This document shows positions 42,704 through 50,130 of a stretch of 50,130 bases of DNA, one piece after another (position 1 is the stretch's first letter; every line of letters starts with the position of its first letter). Below the pieces are notes generated by a model. The model had not been told where the DNA came from. It saw only the letters and a list, made by a program, of their open reading frames with translations, and searched no databases. Origin of the DNA: Vulcanimicrobiota bacterium. Its GTDB lineage: Bacteria; Vulcanimicrobiota; Vulcanimicrobiia; Vulcanimicrobiales; Vulcanimicrobiaceae. The translations under genes and the position numbers were made by a program. The DNA lies in contig JAQBPK010000102.1 in the NCBI GenBank assembly GCA_028287565.1, positions 1 to 50,130 of the forward strand. The letters run 5' to 3'.

Positions 42704-43339
42704 ATGCGTCGGTTGCCCGTCTATCTCCTGATCGACACGTCAGGCTCGATGCGTGGCGAACCGATCCAATCCGTCAACGTCGGAATGGAGAGCCTGATCG
42801 CCTCGTTGCGCCAGGACCCGAACGCGCTCGAAAGCGTGTACGTCAGCATCATCACGTTCGATCGCGAGGTGAAGGTGCTGGTCCCGCTCACCGCGTTGGA
42901 CGAATTTCAATTGCCGGCGATCCAAACTCCGGAGTCCGGACCGACCCACCTCGGCCGGGCTTTGGAAGTGCTCTGCACCCAGCTCGACTCCGAGCTCATC
43001 CAATCGACCCCCGACCGCAAGGGTGATTGGCTGCCGCTGATGTTCGTGATGACGGACGGTAGCCCGTCCGATCTCGCGCTGTTCAACGCGCAGGTCGCCG
43101 AGATCCGCCGCCGGCCGTTCGGTCAGATCATCGGCTGCGCGGCCGGCCCCAAGGCGAGGCATCAATATCTCAGCGAGTTCTGCTCGTCCGTCGTCAGTCT
43201 GGACACGACCGACAGCTCCACCTTCATCTCGTTCTTCAAGTGGGTTTCTCAAGCGGTTACGATCGGCAACCGAAGCCTCGGCGCCGCGGCGGGGATGACC
43301 CTGCCGCCCCCGCCGGCTGAAGTTCAGATGGTCGTCTAA
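42704..43339 (+). CDS. terY: TerY-like VWA-domain protein 2
   Basis: 211 residues; MIDAS residues present: YLLIDTSGSMRGEPIQSV, SGPTHLGRALEV, LPLMFVMTDGSPSDLA. Same length and C-terminal LPPPPAEVQMVV tail as protein 1, indicating a recent tandem duplication within the operon. It begins 30 bases after terD 2, and the next gene starts 10 bases after it. Confidence 0.9.
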   Translation: MRRLPVYLLIDTSGSMRGEPIQSVNVGMESLIASLRQDPNALESVYVSIITFDREVKVLVPLTALDEFQLPAIQTPESGPTHLGRALEVLCTQLDSELIQSTPDRKGDWLPLMFVMTDGSPSDLALFNAQVAEIRRRPFGQIIGCAAGPKARHQYLSEFCSSVVSLDTTDSSTFISFFKWVSQAVTIGNRSLGAAAGMTLPPPPAEVQMVV

Positions 43340-43349
43340 AGGACTGCAG

Positions 43350-44381
43350 ATGGTCATACGGCGTCTCCCCATCTTTTTCGTGCTCGACGTTTCCGAGTCC
43401 ATGGTCGGTGACAGCCATGCACGGCTCGAGGAAGGACTCGGACGCGTGGTCATGCATCTTCGCACGGACCCGTACGCGCTCGAGACCGCGTTCCTGTCGG
43501 TCATCGTGTTTGCCGGCAAAGCAAAGACGCTGCAGCCGCTCACGGAGCTGGTCGATTTCAATGCGCCGGCGCTGCCCGTCGGAGGCGGAACCGCGTTGGG
43601 AGCCGCGCTCGATCACCTGATGAACGAGCTCGATGCGAGCGTCGTGCGAAGCAGCGCCGACCGCAAAGGCGATTGGCGCCCGATCGTGTTTCTCATGACG
43701 GACGGGCACCCAACCGATGATGCCGCGCCTGCGATACGGCGCTGGCAGGAACGGTGGCGCGGCCGCGCCCATCTGGTTGCAATCTCGGTGGGCGACGCCG
43801 CCGATGCACGCCTGCTCGCCGGTTTCGCGGACGACGTGCTGATTCTCGAAGACGTGGGTGAGGCCGGCTTTGCGGGATGCATCAAATGGATCACGCAATC
43901 GATATCGGCGAACAGCCGGCCCATGGAAGGCGGCTCGGGCGAGTTCCGGCCGACGGAGCTCGGAGCCGCGCTCACGAAGTTCGACGTCGGCAAAGGTCCG
44001 CCGCCGGGCTCTCGGATCGACGACCGGTTTGCCGTCTTCACGGGCCGCTGCCAGCGCAGCCGCGCGCCGTATCTGCTGAAGTTCGAGCAGATCGCGAGCG
44101 GCCCAACCGCGGGGAGATTCGAGCCCGCCGGCGGCTATACGCTCGCGGAGTCGTTCTTCGAGCTTTCCGACGCAAGTGCGCCGGCCGCTACGCTATCCGA
44201 CCGCGACCTGACCGATTACCCGCCGTGCCCGAACTGCGGCAGTCTGTACAGCCTCTCGAAATGCAGCTGCGGACAGGTCCACTGCACCGACGGTCCCGGC
44301 GTCTATACGTGCCCGTGGTGTGCGGTCACGTCAACGTATGAAACGACTGAATCTTTGAGCTTCGACCGAGGTCGCGGATGA
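43350..44381 (+). CDS. terY: TerY-like VWA protein 3 with C-terminal zinc-ribbon
   Basis: 343 residues. N-terminal VWA (FFVLDVSESMVGDSHARLEEG, then GGGTALGAALDHL and PIVFLMTDGHPTDDA; the second MIDAS Ser is retained as SES). A linker domain (about 200-285) is followed by a TerY-C type zinc-binding tail with seven Cys: CPNCGSLYSLSKCSCGQVHC and later YTCPWC. It is the form of TerY normally fused to the metal-binding module in TerY-P triads. The PP2C gene starts inside its stop (ATGA). Confidence 0.88.
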   Translation: MVIRRLPIFFVLDVSESMVGDSHARLEEGLGRVVMHLRTDPYALETAFLSVIVFAGKAKTLQPLTELVDFNAPALPVGGGTALGAALDHLMNELDASVVRSSADRKGDWRPIVFLMTDGHPTDDAAPAIRRWQERWRGRAHLVAISVGDAADARLLAGFADDVLILEDVGEAGFAGCIKWITQSISANSRPMEGGSGEFRPTELGAALTKFDVGKGPPPGSRIDDRFAVFTGRCQRSRAPYLLKFEQIASGPTAGRFEPAGGYTLAESFFELSDASAPAATLSDRDLTDYPPCPNCGSLYSLSKCSCGQVHCTDGPGVYTCPWCAVTSTYETTESLSFDRGRG

Positions 44382-45676
44382 TGGACTCAAGGCCCGCGGA
44401 CCAGCCGGTGAACGACAGTCCCAAAGAGCCTGCCAGCGAACCGGCAGCAATACCGCCGGCCGGCGAAAGCAGGAAGATCAGCCTGCCGAACGCGGCCGTC
44501 GGGCGCGACTACAAAGCACAGATCGATTTTACCGCCGCGCCGGGCACGGTGGTCGCGGACGCGACGGCGACCGGCCTGGACGAGCTGGGACTCCGTTTCG
44601 ACCCGGTGACGTTCGCCGTCGACGGATCGCCCGGGAAGGCCGGCGATTTTCCGTTCTCATTTCGAGCGGCGCTGCAAGAATCGGCGGGCCCCAAACGGGT
44701 GCTCGAGCTGGTGGGGGTGCTCACGGTCAATCCGGATCCGAAGTCGCTTTGGCGCGATATCGCAAGCGATCCGGCGGGCCGCTTCGCCAAGCCCGACGAC
44801 GAGTGCCGCTCCGCCACCGCGGACGGAACGCTTGTCGTCGGCGCGAGCCGCCGCGGGCGCTCGCACGCGCACGAGGGCAAGTATCGCGACGACGAGTTCG
44901 GATTTCGCCTCGTTGCCGACGGCTGGTGGCTCATCGCCGTTGCGGACGGCGCGGGCAGCGCCGCGTTTTCGCGCCGCGGCTCGCAAGTCGCGATCGAAGT
45001 AGCCCTCGACAAGCTCGAAGCGCTCTTGCCGCTGCACGGCAATGCGGCGCTTTTCGATGCCGCACTGAAGGTGAAGGGCGGCGACGAAGCGGCTCAACAC
45101 GCCGTCAAGAGGCGGCTCTACCAGGTGCTCGTTCGCGCCGCTCACGCGGGCGCCGTTGCCATCGAGTCCGAGGCTGCGCGCGAAAACGAGCCCGCGCGGG
45201 CGTTTGCCAGCACGCTCATGCTCGCGATATACCGGAAGATCGAGGGCTCCCACTTCTTCGCCGCGTTCGGAATCGGGGACGGAGGCATCGCGCTCTTGCG
45301 CCTCGACGACAACGAAGTGATACCGCTGAACGAGGCGGACGCGGGCGAGTACGCCGGGCAAACCCGATTTCTGACGACGACGGAGTTCGCCTCGGCCGAG
45401 CGCGCGTTCGCCCGGCTGCGCGTCGCATGCGTCGACCGGTTCACGGCGCTGGTTCTCATGACCGACGGGGTGTCCGATGCAAAGCTGGAGACCGATGAGG
45501 CGTTCGGAGATGTCGGGCGCTGGCGCGAGCTTTGGGAGCGCGACGTGGCTCCGGCCCTGCACGCGCAAGGTGAGGATACGACCGCCGAGCAGCGGCTACT
45601 AAGCTGGCTGGACTTCTACACGCCGAACAATCACGACGACAGGACGCTCGCGATTCTGCTGCCCGCCACGTCATGA
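44378..45676 (+). CDS. PP2C-like protein phosphatase of the TerY-P triad
   Basis: 432 residues. N-terminal ~120 residues are an Ig/cadherin-like beta domain (LPNAAVGRDYKAQIDFTAAPG to VLTVNPDP). The PP2C catalytic domain has metal-binding Asp blocks RDDEFGFRLV, LIAVADGAGSAAFSRRGSQVA, FGIGDGGIALLR, LVLMTDGVSDAK, and the final HDDRTLAILL. It is expected to dephosphorylate substrates of the adjacent kinase. ATGA overlaps at both ends. Confidence 0.87.
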   Translation: MMDSRPADQPVNDSPKEPASEPAAIPPAGESRKISLPNAAVGRDYKAQIDFTAAPGTVVADATATGLDELGLRFDPVTFAVDGSPGKAGDFPFSFRAALQESAGPKRVLELVGVLTVNPDPKSLWRDIASDPAGRFAKPDDECRSATADGTLVVGASRRGRSHAHEGKYRDDEFGFRLVADGWWLIAVADGAGSAAFSRRGSQVAIEVALDKLEALLPLHGNAALFDAALKVKGGDEAAQHAVKRRLYQVLVRAAHAGAVAIESEAARENEPARAFASTLMLAIYRKIEGSHFFAAFGIGDGGIALLRLDDNEVIPLNEADAGEYAGQTRFLTTTEFASAERAFARLRVACVDRFTALVLMTDGVSDAKLETDEAFGDVGRWRELWERDVAPALHAQGEDTTAEQRLLSWLDFYTPNNHDDRTLAILLPATS

Positions 45677-47175
45677 ACACGGTTCGCATCAAATCTCACG
45701 ACGGCGTCCCCGTCGAGTTCCTCGAGGGTGAGCCCAAGCAAGGAGGGATGAAGGACGTCTTCTTCAGCCCCGACGGCAAGCAAGTCGTCGCGTTCTTTCG
45801 CGATCGTCTGGATCCCGCCGGCCGCGATCGCATCGCGGCGATCGTAGGCCCGTATCGGGAGCGCATCTTCAACCAGCAGGGTGGCGACTACTGGAAAGAT
45901 ATCTTTTGCTGGCCTTCGGGGATCGTCGAGTTTCAAAACCGAACCGGCATCGTCGTTCCCGCCTATGCACGGCACTTTTTCTTCGAGTACGGTTCGAAGA
46001 ACGGTGACTTTCTGCATATCAAGGGCAAGGAAAAGCTCGGCAAGTGGTTTACGTCGGCCTCGAACCGCAACAAGTACCTGGACCCGCGCGAGAAGGGAAC
46101 GTGGCTGAGCTATCTGCGGCTCTGCATTCTCATGAGCCGCGGCGTCAAGCGTTTGCACGCGGCCGGTCTCGCGCACTCCGATCTCTCCTACAATAACGTC
46201 CTCGTCGACCCCGCGGGCGGACACGTCTCGATCATCGACATCGACGGTCTGGTCGTGCCGGGCAAATATCCGCCCGACGTCGTGGGAACGCCCGATTTTA
46301 TCGCGCCCGAGGTCATGGCGACGCTGCACCTGTCGAAAAACGATCCGGCCCGGAAGCTGCCGTCGATAGCGACGGACCGGCACGCGCTCGCGGTGCTGCT
46401 GTACATGTATCTCTTGTGCCGTCATCCGCTGCGCGGCAGCAAGGTGAACGATCTCGATGCGATGCGGGACGAATCCTTGACCATGGGGGAGCGGGCACTT
46501 TTCATCGAGCACCCTACGGACCGCTCGAACAGGCTGCGGTTGGATCAAGTACGGCCGTCCGATTTGCCGTGGGCCGACACGGCGAAGCTTCCGTACACGA
46601 TCACCGGCCCGCTGCTCGCACCGTTGTTCTTGGAAGCCTTCACGAGCGGCCTCACCGATCCCAGTAAGCGCCCGAGCGCCGACACCTGGGAGAGAGAGCT
46701 AGTGAAAACGATCGATCTCGTGCAGCCGTGCGCGAATCCGACGTGCGAGCTCAAATGGTACGTGTTCGACAATACGACGAAGCCGGTCTGTCCGTTTTGC
46801 GGCACCGCGTACGCCGGTAAGCTCCCGGTCCTCAATCTCTATTGGTCCCGCAAGGCCGGTACGTGGCAGCCGGAGGGCCACCGCGTCATGGTCTATAGCG
46901 GACAGTCGCTGTTCGCTTGGCATAGCAGCCGCAACGTCTTTCCGAGCGAGCGGCTCACGCCCGAGCAGCGCAAACGCGTCGGCTACTTTCAATTCCATCA
47001 GGGCAGTTGGTATCTCGTGAACGAGGCGCTTCCGGGGCTCAAGGAGTTGGACAGCGGTGGATCGCAGCGCCCCATCCCGATCGGAACGCACGTCGAGCTC
47101 AAAGACAACCAACGACTTCTCTTGTCGCCGGAGGAAGGAGGCCGGTTGGTCTCCGTGCAGATGGCCGGCGGCTGA
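45673..47175 (+). CDS. TerY-P associated protein kinase-like protein with zinc ribbon
   Basis: 500 residues. Kinase-like domain (1-340): KQGGMKDVFFSPDGKQVVAFF in place of a normal glycine loop, with no obvious VAIK-type lysine; catalytic loop AHSDLSYNNVLVD (HSD instead of HRD, but Asp and Asn kept); IIDIDGLVVPGKYPP instead of DFG; then VGTPDFIAPEVM. A four-Cys zinc ribbon (CANPTC and CPFCG, about 354-378) and a C-terminal beta domain (about 385-500) follow. It probably phosphorylates TerY/TerD partners, opposed by the PP2C. Atypical motifs are also family features, as far as I recall. Confidence 0.85.
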   Translation: MNTVRIKSHDGVPVEFLEGEPKQGGMKDVFFSPDGKQVVAFFRDRLDPAGRDRIAAIVGPYRERIFNQQGGDYWKDIFCWPSGIVEFQNRTGIVVPAYARHFFFEYGSKNGDFLHIKGKEKLGKWFTSASNRNKYLDPREKGTWLSYLRLCILMSRGVKRLHAAGLAHSDLSYNNVLVDPAGGHVSIIDIDGLVVPGKYPPDVVGTPDFIAPEVMATLHLSKNDPARKLPSIATDRHALAVLLYMYLLCRHPLRGSKVNDLDAMRDESLTMGERALFIEHPTDRSNRLRLDQVRPSDLPWADTAKLPYTITGPLLAPLFLEAFTSGLTDPSKRPSADTWERELVKTIDLVQPCANPTCELKWYVFDNTTKPVCPFCGTAYAGKLPVLNLYWSRKAGTWQPEGHRVMVYSGQSLFAWHSSRNVFPSERLTPEQRKRVGYFQFHQGSWYLVNEALPGLKELDSGGSQRPIPIGTHVELKDNQRLLLSPEEGGRLVSVQMAGG

Positions 47176-47182
47176 CCGTCGT

Positions 47183-48241
47183 CTATGCGGCGGCGTCGCG
47201 CCTGTTCGCGGCGGTGGCGGAGTGGAACGCGGCACCGATCAGCAGCGCACCGATGAAACCCGTCACGATGTCCGGGATCTCATAGCGCACCGACGCCAAC
47301 ATGATACCGGCCAGCACCGCGATCGCCCAGTAGGCTCCGTGCGAGAGGTACCGGTACTCGGCCAACTTCTCGTTGTCGACGAGCCAGATCGTCAGCGACC
47401 GCACGAAATAGGCTCCCGTACCCAGGCCGAACATGATGAGCGGCAAGCTCGTCGTGATGGCGAACGCGCCGATCACGCCGTCGAAGCTGAACGAAGCGTC
47501 GAGCAGCTCGAGGTACAGAAAGCCGGCCACCGAGGCGCGGACGATCTTCTGCCCGGCCTCCGCCTCCTCGCCGCCGAGCAGCGTGCCGAGTCCCTTTGAA
47601 GCGATGAACGCCATGACGCCGAGTACGCCCGCGAGCTCGAACCCCGCGCGCTGCGGTTCGGGTGCGACGAAATGGGCGACGACGAGAACGGTGCCGAGCG
47701 TGATCAAGCCTTGGATCGCTTCGATTTGCCCGAGCGCCGTCAGCCGCGCTTCGACCGGGCCGATCCAGTGGTCGTCTTTCTCGCGGTCGAGAAAGAAGCC
47801 GAGCGCGATCATCAGCAAGAACGCCCCGCCGAAGGCCTCGACGAGATATTTCGAGCTCGTCAGCTGCGCGGCGTATTCCGCCGGATGCCGGAATGCGAGG
47901 TCCACGACGGCGCCGAGGCTCTGCGCCGACGCCAGCGCGACGATGAGGATCGGGAACAACAGCCGCATGCCGACGACGGCAACGAGGATACCAAAGACGA
48001 GAAAGACGCGGCGCCACTTCGCGTCCCAGTGCTGCAGGATCGTCGCGTTGACGACCGCGTTATCGAACGAGAGGCTCACCTCTAGCACCGAGAGGATCGC
48101 GACGAGCGCGAGCGCGGCGAACCCTGCCTTGAGGCCTCCGGTGACGTAGCCGTACGCGAAACCCGCGAGCAGCATGATCGCGGTAACGACGAATGAGCCG
48201 GTAAAATAGCTCAAAGTCGTACGACGTGCGGAGAGCGCCAT
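47183..48241 (-). CDS. DUF475/TerC-like integral membrane protein
   Basis: 352 residues from ATG 48241. About nine membrane helices; the duplicated acidic motifs VLEVSLSFDNAVVNA near residue 52 and ELLDASFSFDGVIGAFAI near 245 are the TerC/DUF475 signature, suggesting metal-ion (manganese/calcium type) transport. Convergent with the kinase gene, only 7 bases apart. In TerY-P neighbourhoods a TerC-like protein is the usual membrane partner, so it probably belongs functionally to this system. Confidence 0.88.
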   Translation of the reverse strand: MALSARRTTLSYFTGSFVVTAIMLLAGFAYGYVTGGLKAGFAALALVAILSVLEVSLSFDNAVVNATILQHWDAKWRRVFLVFGILVAVVGMRLLFPILIVALASAQSLGAVVDLAFRHPAEYAAQLTSSKYLVEAFGGAFLLMIALGFFLDREKDDHWIGPVEARLTALGQIEAIQGLITLGTVLVVAHFVAPEPQRAGFELAGVLGVMAFIASKGLGTLLGGEEAEAGQKIVRASVAGFLYLELLDASFSFDGVIGAFAITTSLPLIMFGLGTGAYFVRSLTIWLVDNEKLAEYRYLSHGAYWAIAVLAGIMLASVRYEIPDIVTGFIGALLIGAAFHSATAANRRDAAA

Positions 48242-48305
48242 AGAGGTTCGGCTTCTCGGGTATCGCGCCGTCCCCCTTCGCTTACATACTGGTGTTGGGC
48301 TAGCG

Positions 48306-49262
48306 CTAATCGCGGCCTGCGAGGACCGGCGTCGGGACCGTGCGCCCCTCGACGAACGCGATGAGGTTCTCCGCGGCCAGCATCGCCATGCGGGCGCGCG
48401 TCTCGACGGTTGCGCTCCCGACATGCGGGACGATGACGACGTTCTCGTGCAGCGCGAGCGGGTGGTCCGGCGGGAACGGCTCGGGATCGGTGACGTCGAG
48501 CGCCGCGCCGGCGATCTTCTTCTGTTCGAGCGCGCGCAGCAGCGCATCGGTATCGACGACCGCGCCGCGCGCGACGTTCACCAGCGTCGCCGCCGGCTTC
48601 ATGCGCGCGAAGGTGTCGTCGCCGAACATTCCGCGCGTCTCGTCGGTGAGCGGCACCAGCAGGACGATGCAGTCCGCTTCCGCGAGCAACGCGTCGAACG
48701 GGCGGTACGACGCGCCGGTCGCCGCGTCGTCGGCGCGCGGGTTGCGGTTCGTGTAGACGACGCGCATCCCGCTGACCTGCGCGCGCTTCGCGACCGCGAG
48801 GCCGATCTGCCCGAAGCCGACGATCCCGAGCGTCGAGCCTTCGAGGTCGTGGCCGAACGGCATCTGCTCGTGCATCCAGCGGCCGGAGCGCACGTAGCTC
48901 AAACCGGCCGCGAGATTGCGCACGGCGAAGATGACCAGCGCGTACGTCAGGTCGGCGACCGCCTCCACCAGCGAGCCGCTCGTGTTGGTAAGGATGATCC
49001 CGCGCGCCGCAAGCGCGGCGACATCGACGTTATCGTAGCCGACCGACCACGTCGCGACGATGCGGAGCTGCGGCGCCGCGTCGAGGAACGCAGCGTCGAT
49101 CGGGATGTTCGAGCTCACCAGAACGCCGAGGGCGGTCGCTAGCGGACCTGGCCACTCGTCGCGCGGGCGGTCGGAAACGTCGGTGACGTCCGCATGCGCG
49201 CGCAGGCGCTCGACGACAGCGTCGGGGATGCGCGTCGCGACGACGAGGTGCCCCCGTTCCAT
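48306..49262 (-). CDS. D-2-hydroxyacid dehydrogenase (glyoxylate/hydroxypyruvate reductase-like)
   Basis: 318 residues from ATG 49262, which overlaps the upstream stop by one base (TGATG). The D-isomer fold is shown by WSVGYDNVDVAALAARGI near 72, cofactor loop GSTLGIVGFGQIGLAVAKRA near 143, VPLTDETRGMFG, TLVNVARGAVVDTDAL (catalytic Arg) near 232, Glu of DVTDPEPFPPDHPL and the catalytic His in VIVPHVGSATVETR near 287. It probably reduces glyoxylate or hydroxypyruvate. Together with the next enzyme it suggests tartrate/glycerate metabolism. Confidence 0.88.
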   Translation of the reverse strand: MERGHLVVATRIPDAVVERLRAHADVTDVSDRPRDEWPGPLATALGVLVSSNIPIDAAFLDAAPQLRIVATWSVGYDNVDVAALAARGIILTNTSGSLVEAVADLTYALVIFAVRNLAAGLSYVRSGRWMHEQMPFGHDLEGSTLGIVGFGQIGLAVAKRAQVSGMRVVYTNRNPRADDAATGASYRPFDALLAEADCIVLLVPLTDETRGMFGDDTFARMKPAATLVNVARGAVVDTDALLRALEQKKIAGAALDVTDPEPFPPDHPLALHENVVIVPHVGSATVETRARMAMLAAENLIAFVEGRTVPTPVLAGRD

Positions 49263-50130
49263 CAAACCGCCTCGGCGATCGCCTTGCCGACCTCTTCGGT
49301 CCCGGCGGTGCCGCCGATCTCGCGCGTGCGTGGTCCGCTGCGCAGCACCGTTTCGATCGCGCGGATCACTGCCTGCGCGGCGTCCGGATGGCCGAGGTGG
49401 TCGAGCATCATCGCGCCCGACCAGATCTGCCCGATCGGGTTCGCGATATGCTTGCCCGCGATGTCGGGCGCTGAGCCGTGCACGGGCTCGAACAGCGACG
49501 GAAACTCACGCTCCGGATTGATGTTTCCCGACGGCGCGATGCCGATGGTGCCGGTCGTCGCAGGGCCGAGATCGGAGAGGATGTCGCCGAACAGATTCGA
49601 GCCGACGACCACGTCGAACCAGTCGGGGTGCTGCACGAAGTGCGCCACGAGGATGTCGATGTGGAATTGGTCCATCTTCACGTCGGCGTAGTCCGCGGCG
49701 ACCGCTTTGACGCGCTCGTCCCAGTAGGGCATCGTGATCGCGATTCCGTTCGACTTCGTCGCGGACGTCAGGTGCTTCTTCGGCCGGCTGCGCGCGAGCT
49801 CGAACGCGTACCGCAAGATGCGGTCGGTGCCGCGCCGCGTGAACACCGACTCCTGCATCACGAACTCGTTCTCGGTGCCTTCGAACATGCGCCCGCCGAC
49901 CGACGAGTACTCGCCTTCGGTGTTCTCGCGCACGATCCAGTAGTCGATGTCGCCTTCGTTGCGCCCCGCCAGCGGCGACGTGATCCCCGGCATCAACCGA
50001 ACCGGGCGCAGGTTGACGTACTGCTGGAACCCGCGCCGCATCGGGATCAGCAGCCCCCACAGCGACACGTGGTCGGGCACGTTCGGAAAACCGACCGCGC
50101 CGAAGAAGATCGCGTCGTGGCCTTTGATCT
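49262..50130 (-). CDS. tartrate/D-malate dehydrogenase (decarboxylating), partial
   Basis: The N-terminus lies beyond the right edge; the frame is open from KGHDAIFFGAVGFP near the end of the window. Isocitrate/isopropylmalate dehydrogenase fold: DYWIVRENTEGEYSSVGGRM, TSATKSNGIAITMPYWDERV (catalytic Lys region), MDQFHIDILVAHFVQHPDWF, VVGSNLFGDILSDLGPATTG and FEPVHGSAPDIAGKHIANP. The RENTEGEYSSVGGR block and the NLFGDILSD variant fit TtuC/DmlA-type enzymes, which oxidise tartrate or D-malate with NAD+ and Mn2+. Probably one operon with the D-2-hydroxyacid dehydrogenase. Confidence 0.87.
   Translation of the reverse strand, partial: IKGHDAIFFGAVGFPNVPDHVSLWGLLIPMRRGFQQYVNLRPVRLMPGITSPLAGRNEGDIDYWIVRENTEGEYSSVGGRMFEGTENEFVMQESVFTRRGTDRILRYAFELARSRPKKHLTSATKSNGIAITMPYWDERVKAVAADYADVKMDQFHIDILVAHFVQHPDWFDVVVGSNLFGDILSDLGPATTGTIGIAPSGNINPEREFPSLFEPVHGSAPDIAGKHIANPIGQIWSGAMMLDHLGHPDAAQAVIRAIETVLRSGPRTREIGGTAGTEEVGKAIAEAV

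Overview
A GC-rich window (about two thirds G+C) from a diderm soil-type heterotroph with many catabolic and accessory genes. An OprD-like outer-membrane barrel argues for an outer membrane. The one convincing SOS box (11514-11527) is of the Firmicutes/Actinobacteria/Chloroflexi type, CGAAC-N4-GTTCG, not the proteobacterial type. Several regulator promoters appear to drive leaderless mRNAs. Together these hint at a diderm lineage outside the Proteobacteria, such as Eremiobacterota/WPS-2. This is an inference; nothing in the window settles taxonomy.

Region 1 (1-5236, +) is a tightly coupled operon for protocatechuate 4,5-cleavage: OMA tautomerase (galD type, interrupted by an in-frame TAG), OMA hydratase (ligJ), PDC hydrolase (ligI), the dioxygenase subunits ligA and ligB, and CHMS dehydrogenase (ligC). 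The first five genes overlap by 4-8 bases. The final aldolase is not in the window.

Region 2 (5244-12927) looks like a defence or accessory island: a membrane protein, a CHAT-protease/STAND-ATPase/TPR protein split by a one-base homopolymer frameshift, an AlbA_2-domain protein, and an operon of very small genes (including an XRE regulator, a Cys/His-rich protein and a LuxR-type HTH protein) behind a promoter with an SOS box. Region 3 (12924-17763) holds a TPR-LuxR regulator, two secreted paralogues, two diverged copies of a ~210-bp structured element that may be an unrecognised RNA, and a decayed AbiE toxin-antitoxin pair with an intact operator.

Region 4 (17817-23142) is a run of small regulator/partner modules: SDR/HxlR, MerR/NTF2-like, a tautomerase, two convergent ArsR-SRPBCC pairs, and a TMEM175 channel.

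Region 5 (23234-37426) is a second aromatic cluster, probably for hydroxycinnamates: two feruloyl-CoA-synthetase-like ligases, a crotonase, an amidohydrolase, a MarR regulator with a palindromic operator, a branched-chain-type ABC importer (with a LivM-LivG fusion and the binding protein on the opposite strand), an outer-membrane porin, a DUF1932 dehydrogenase and a carboxymuconolactone-decarboxylase-like protein. It would take up phenylpropanoid acids, activate and shorten them, and could feed protocatechuate to region 1.

Region 6 (37521-40639) has a Kelch protein, a VanZ-like protein and a sedolisin (S53) protease. Region 7 (40800-48241) is a complete TerY-P type system: two TerD proteins, three TerY-like VWA proteins, a PP2C phosphatase, an unusual kinase with a zinc ribbon, and a convergent TerC-like DUF475 membrane protein. 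Region 8 (48306-50130, -) has a D-2-hydroxyacid dehydrogenase and a tartrate/D-malate dehydrogenase that runs off the window.
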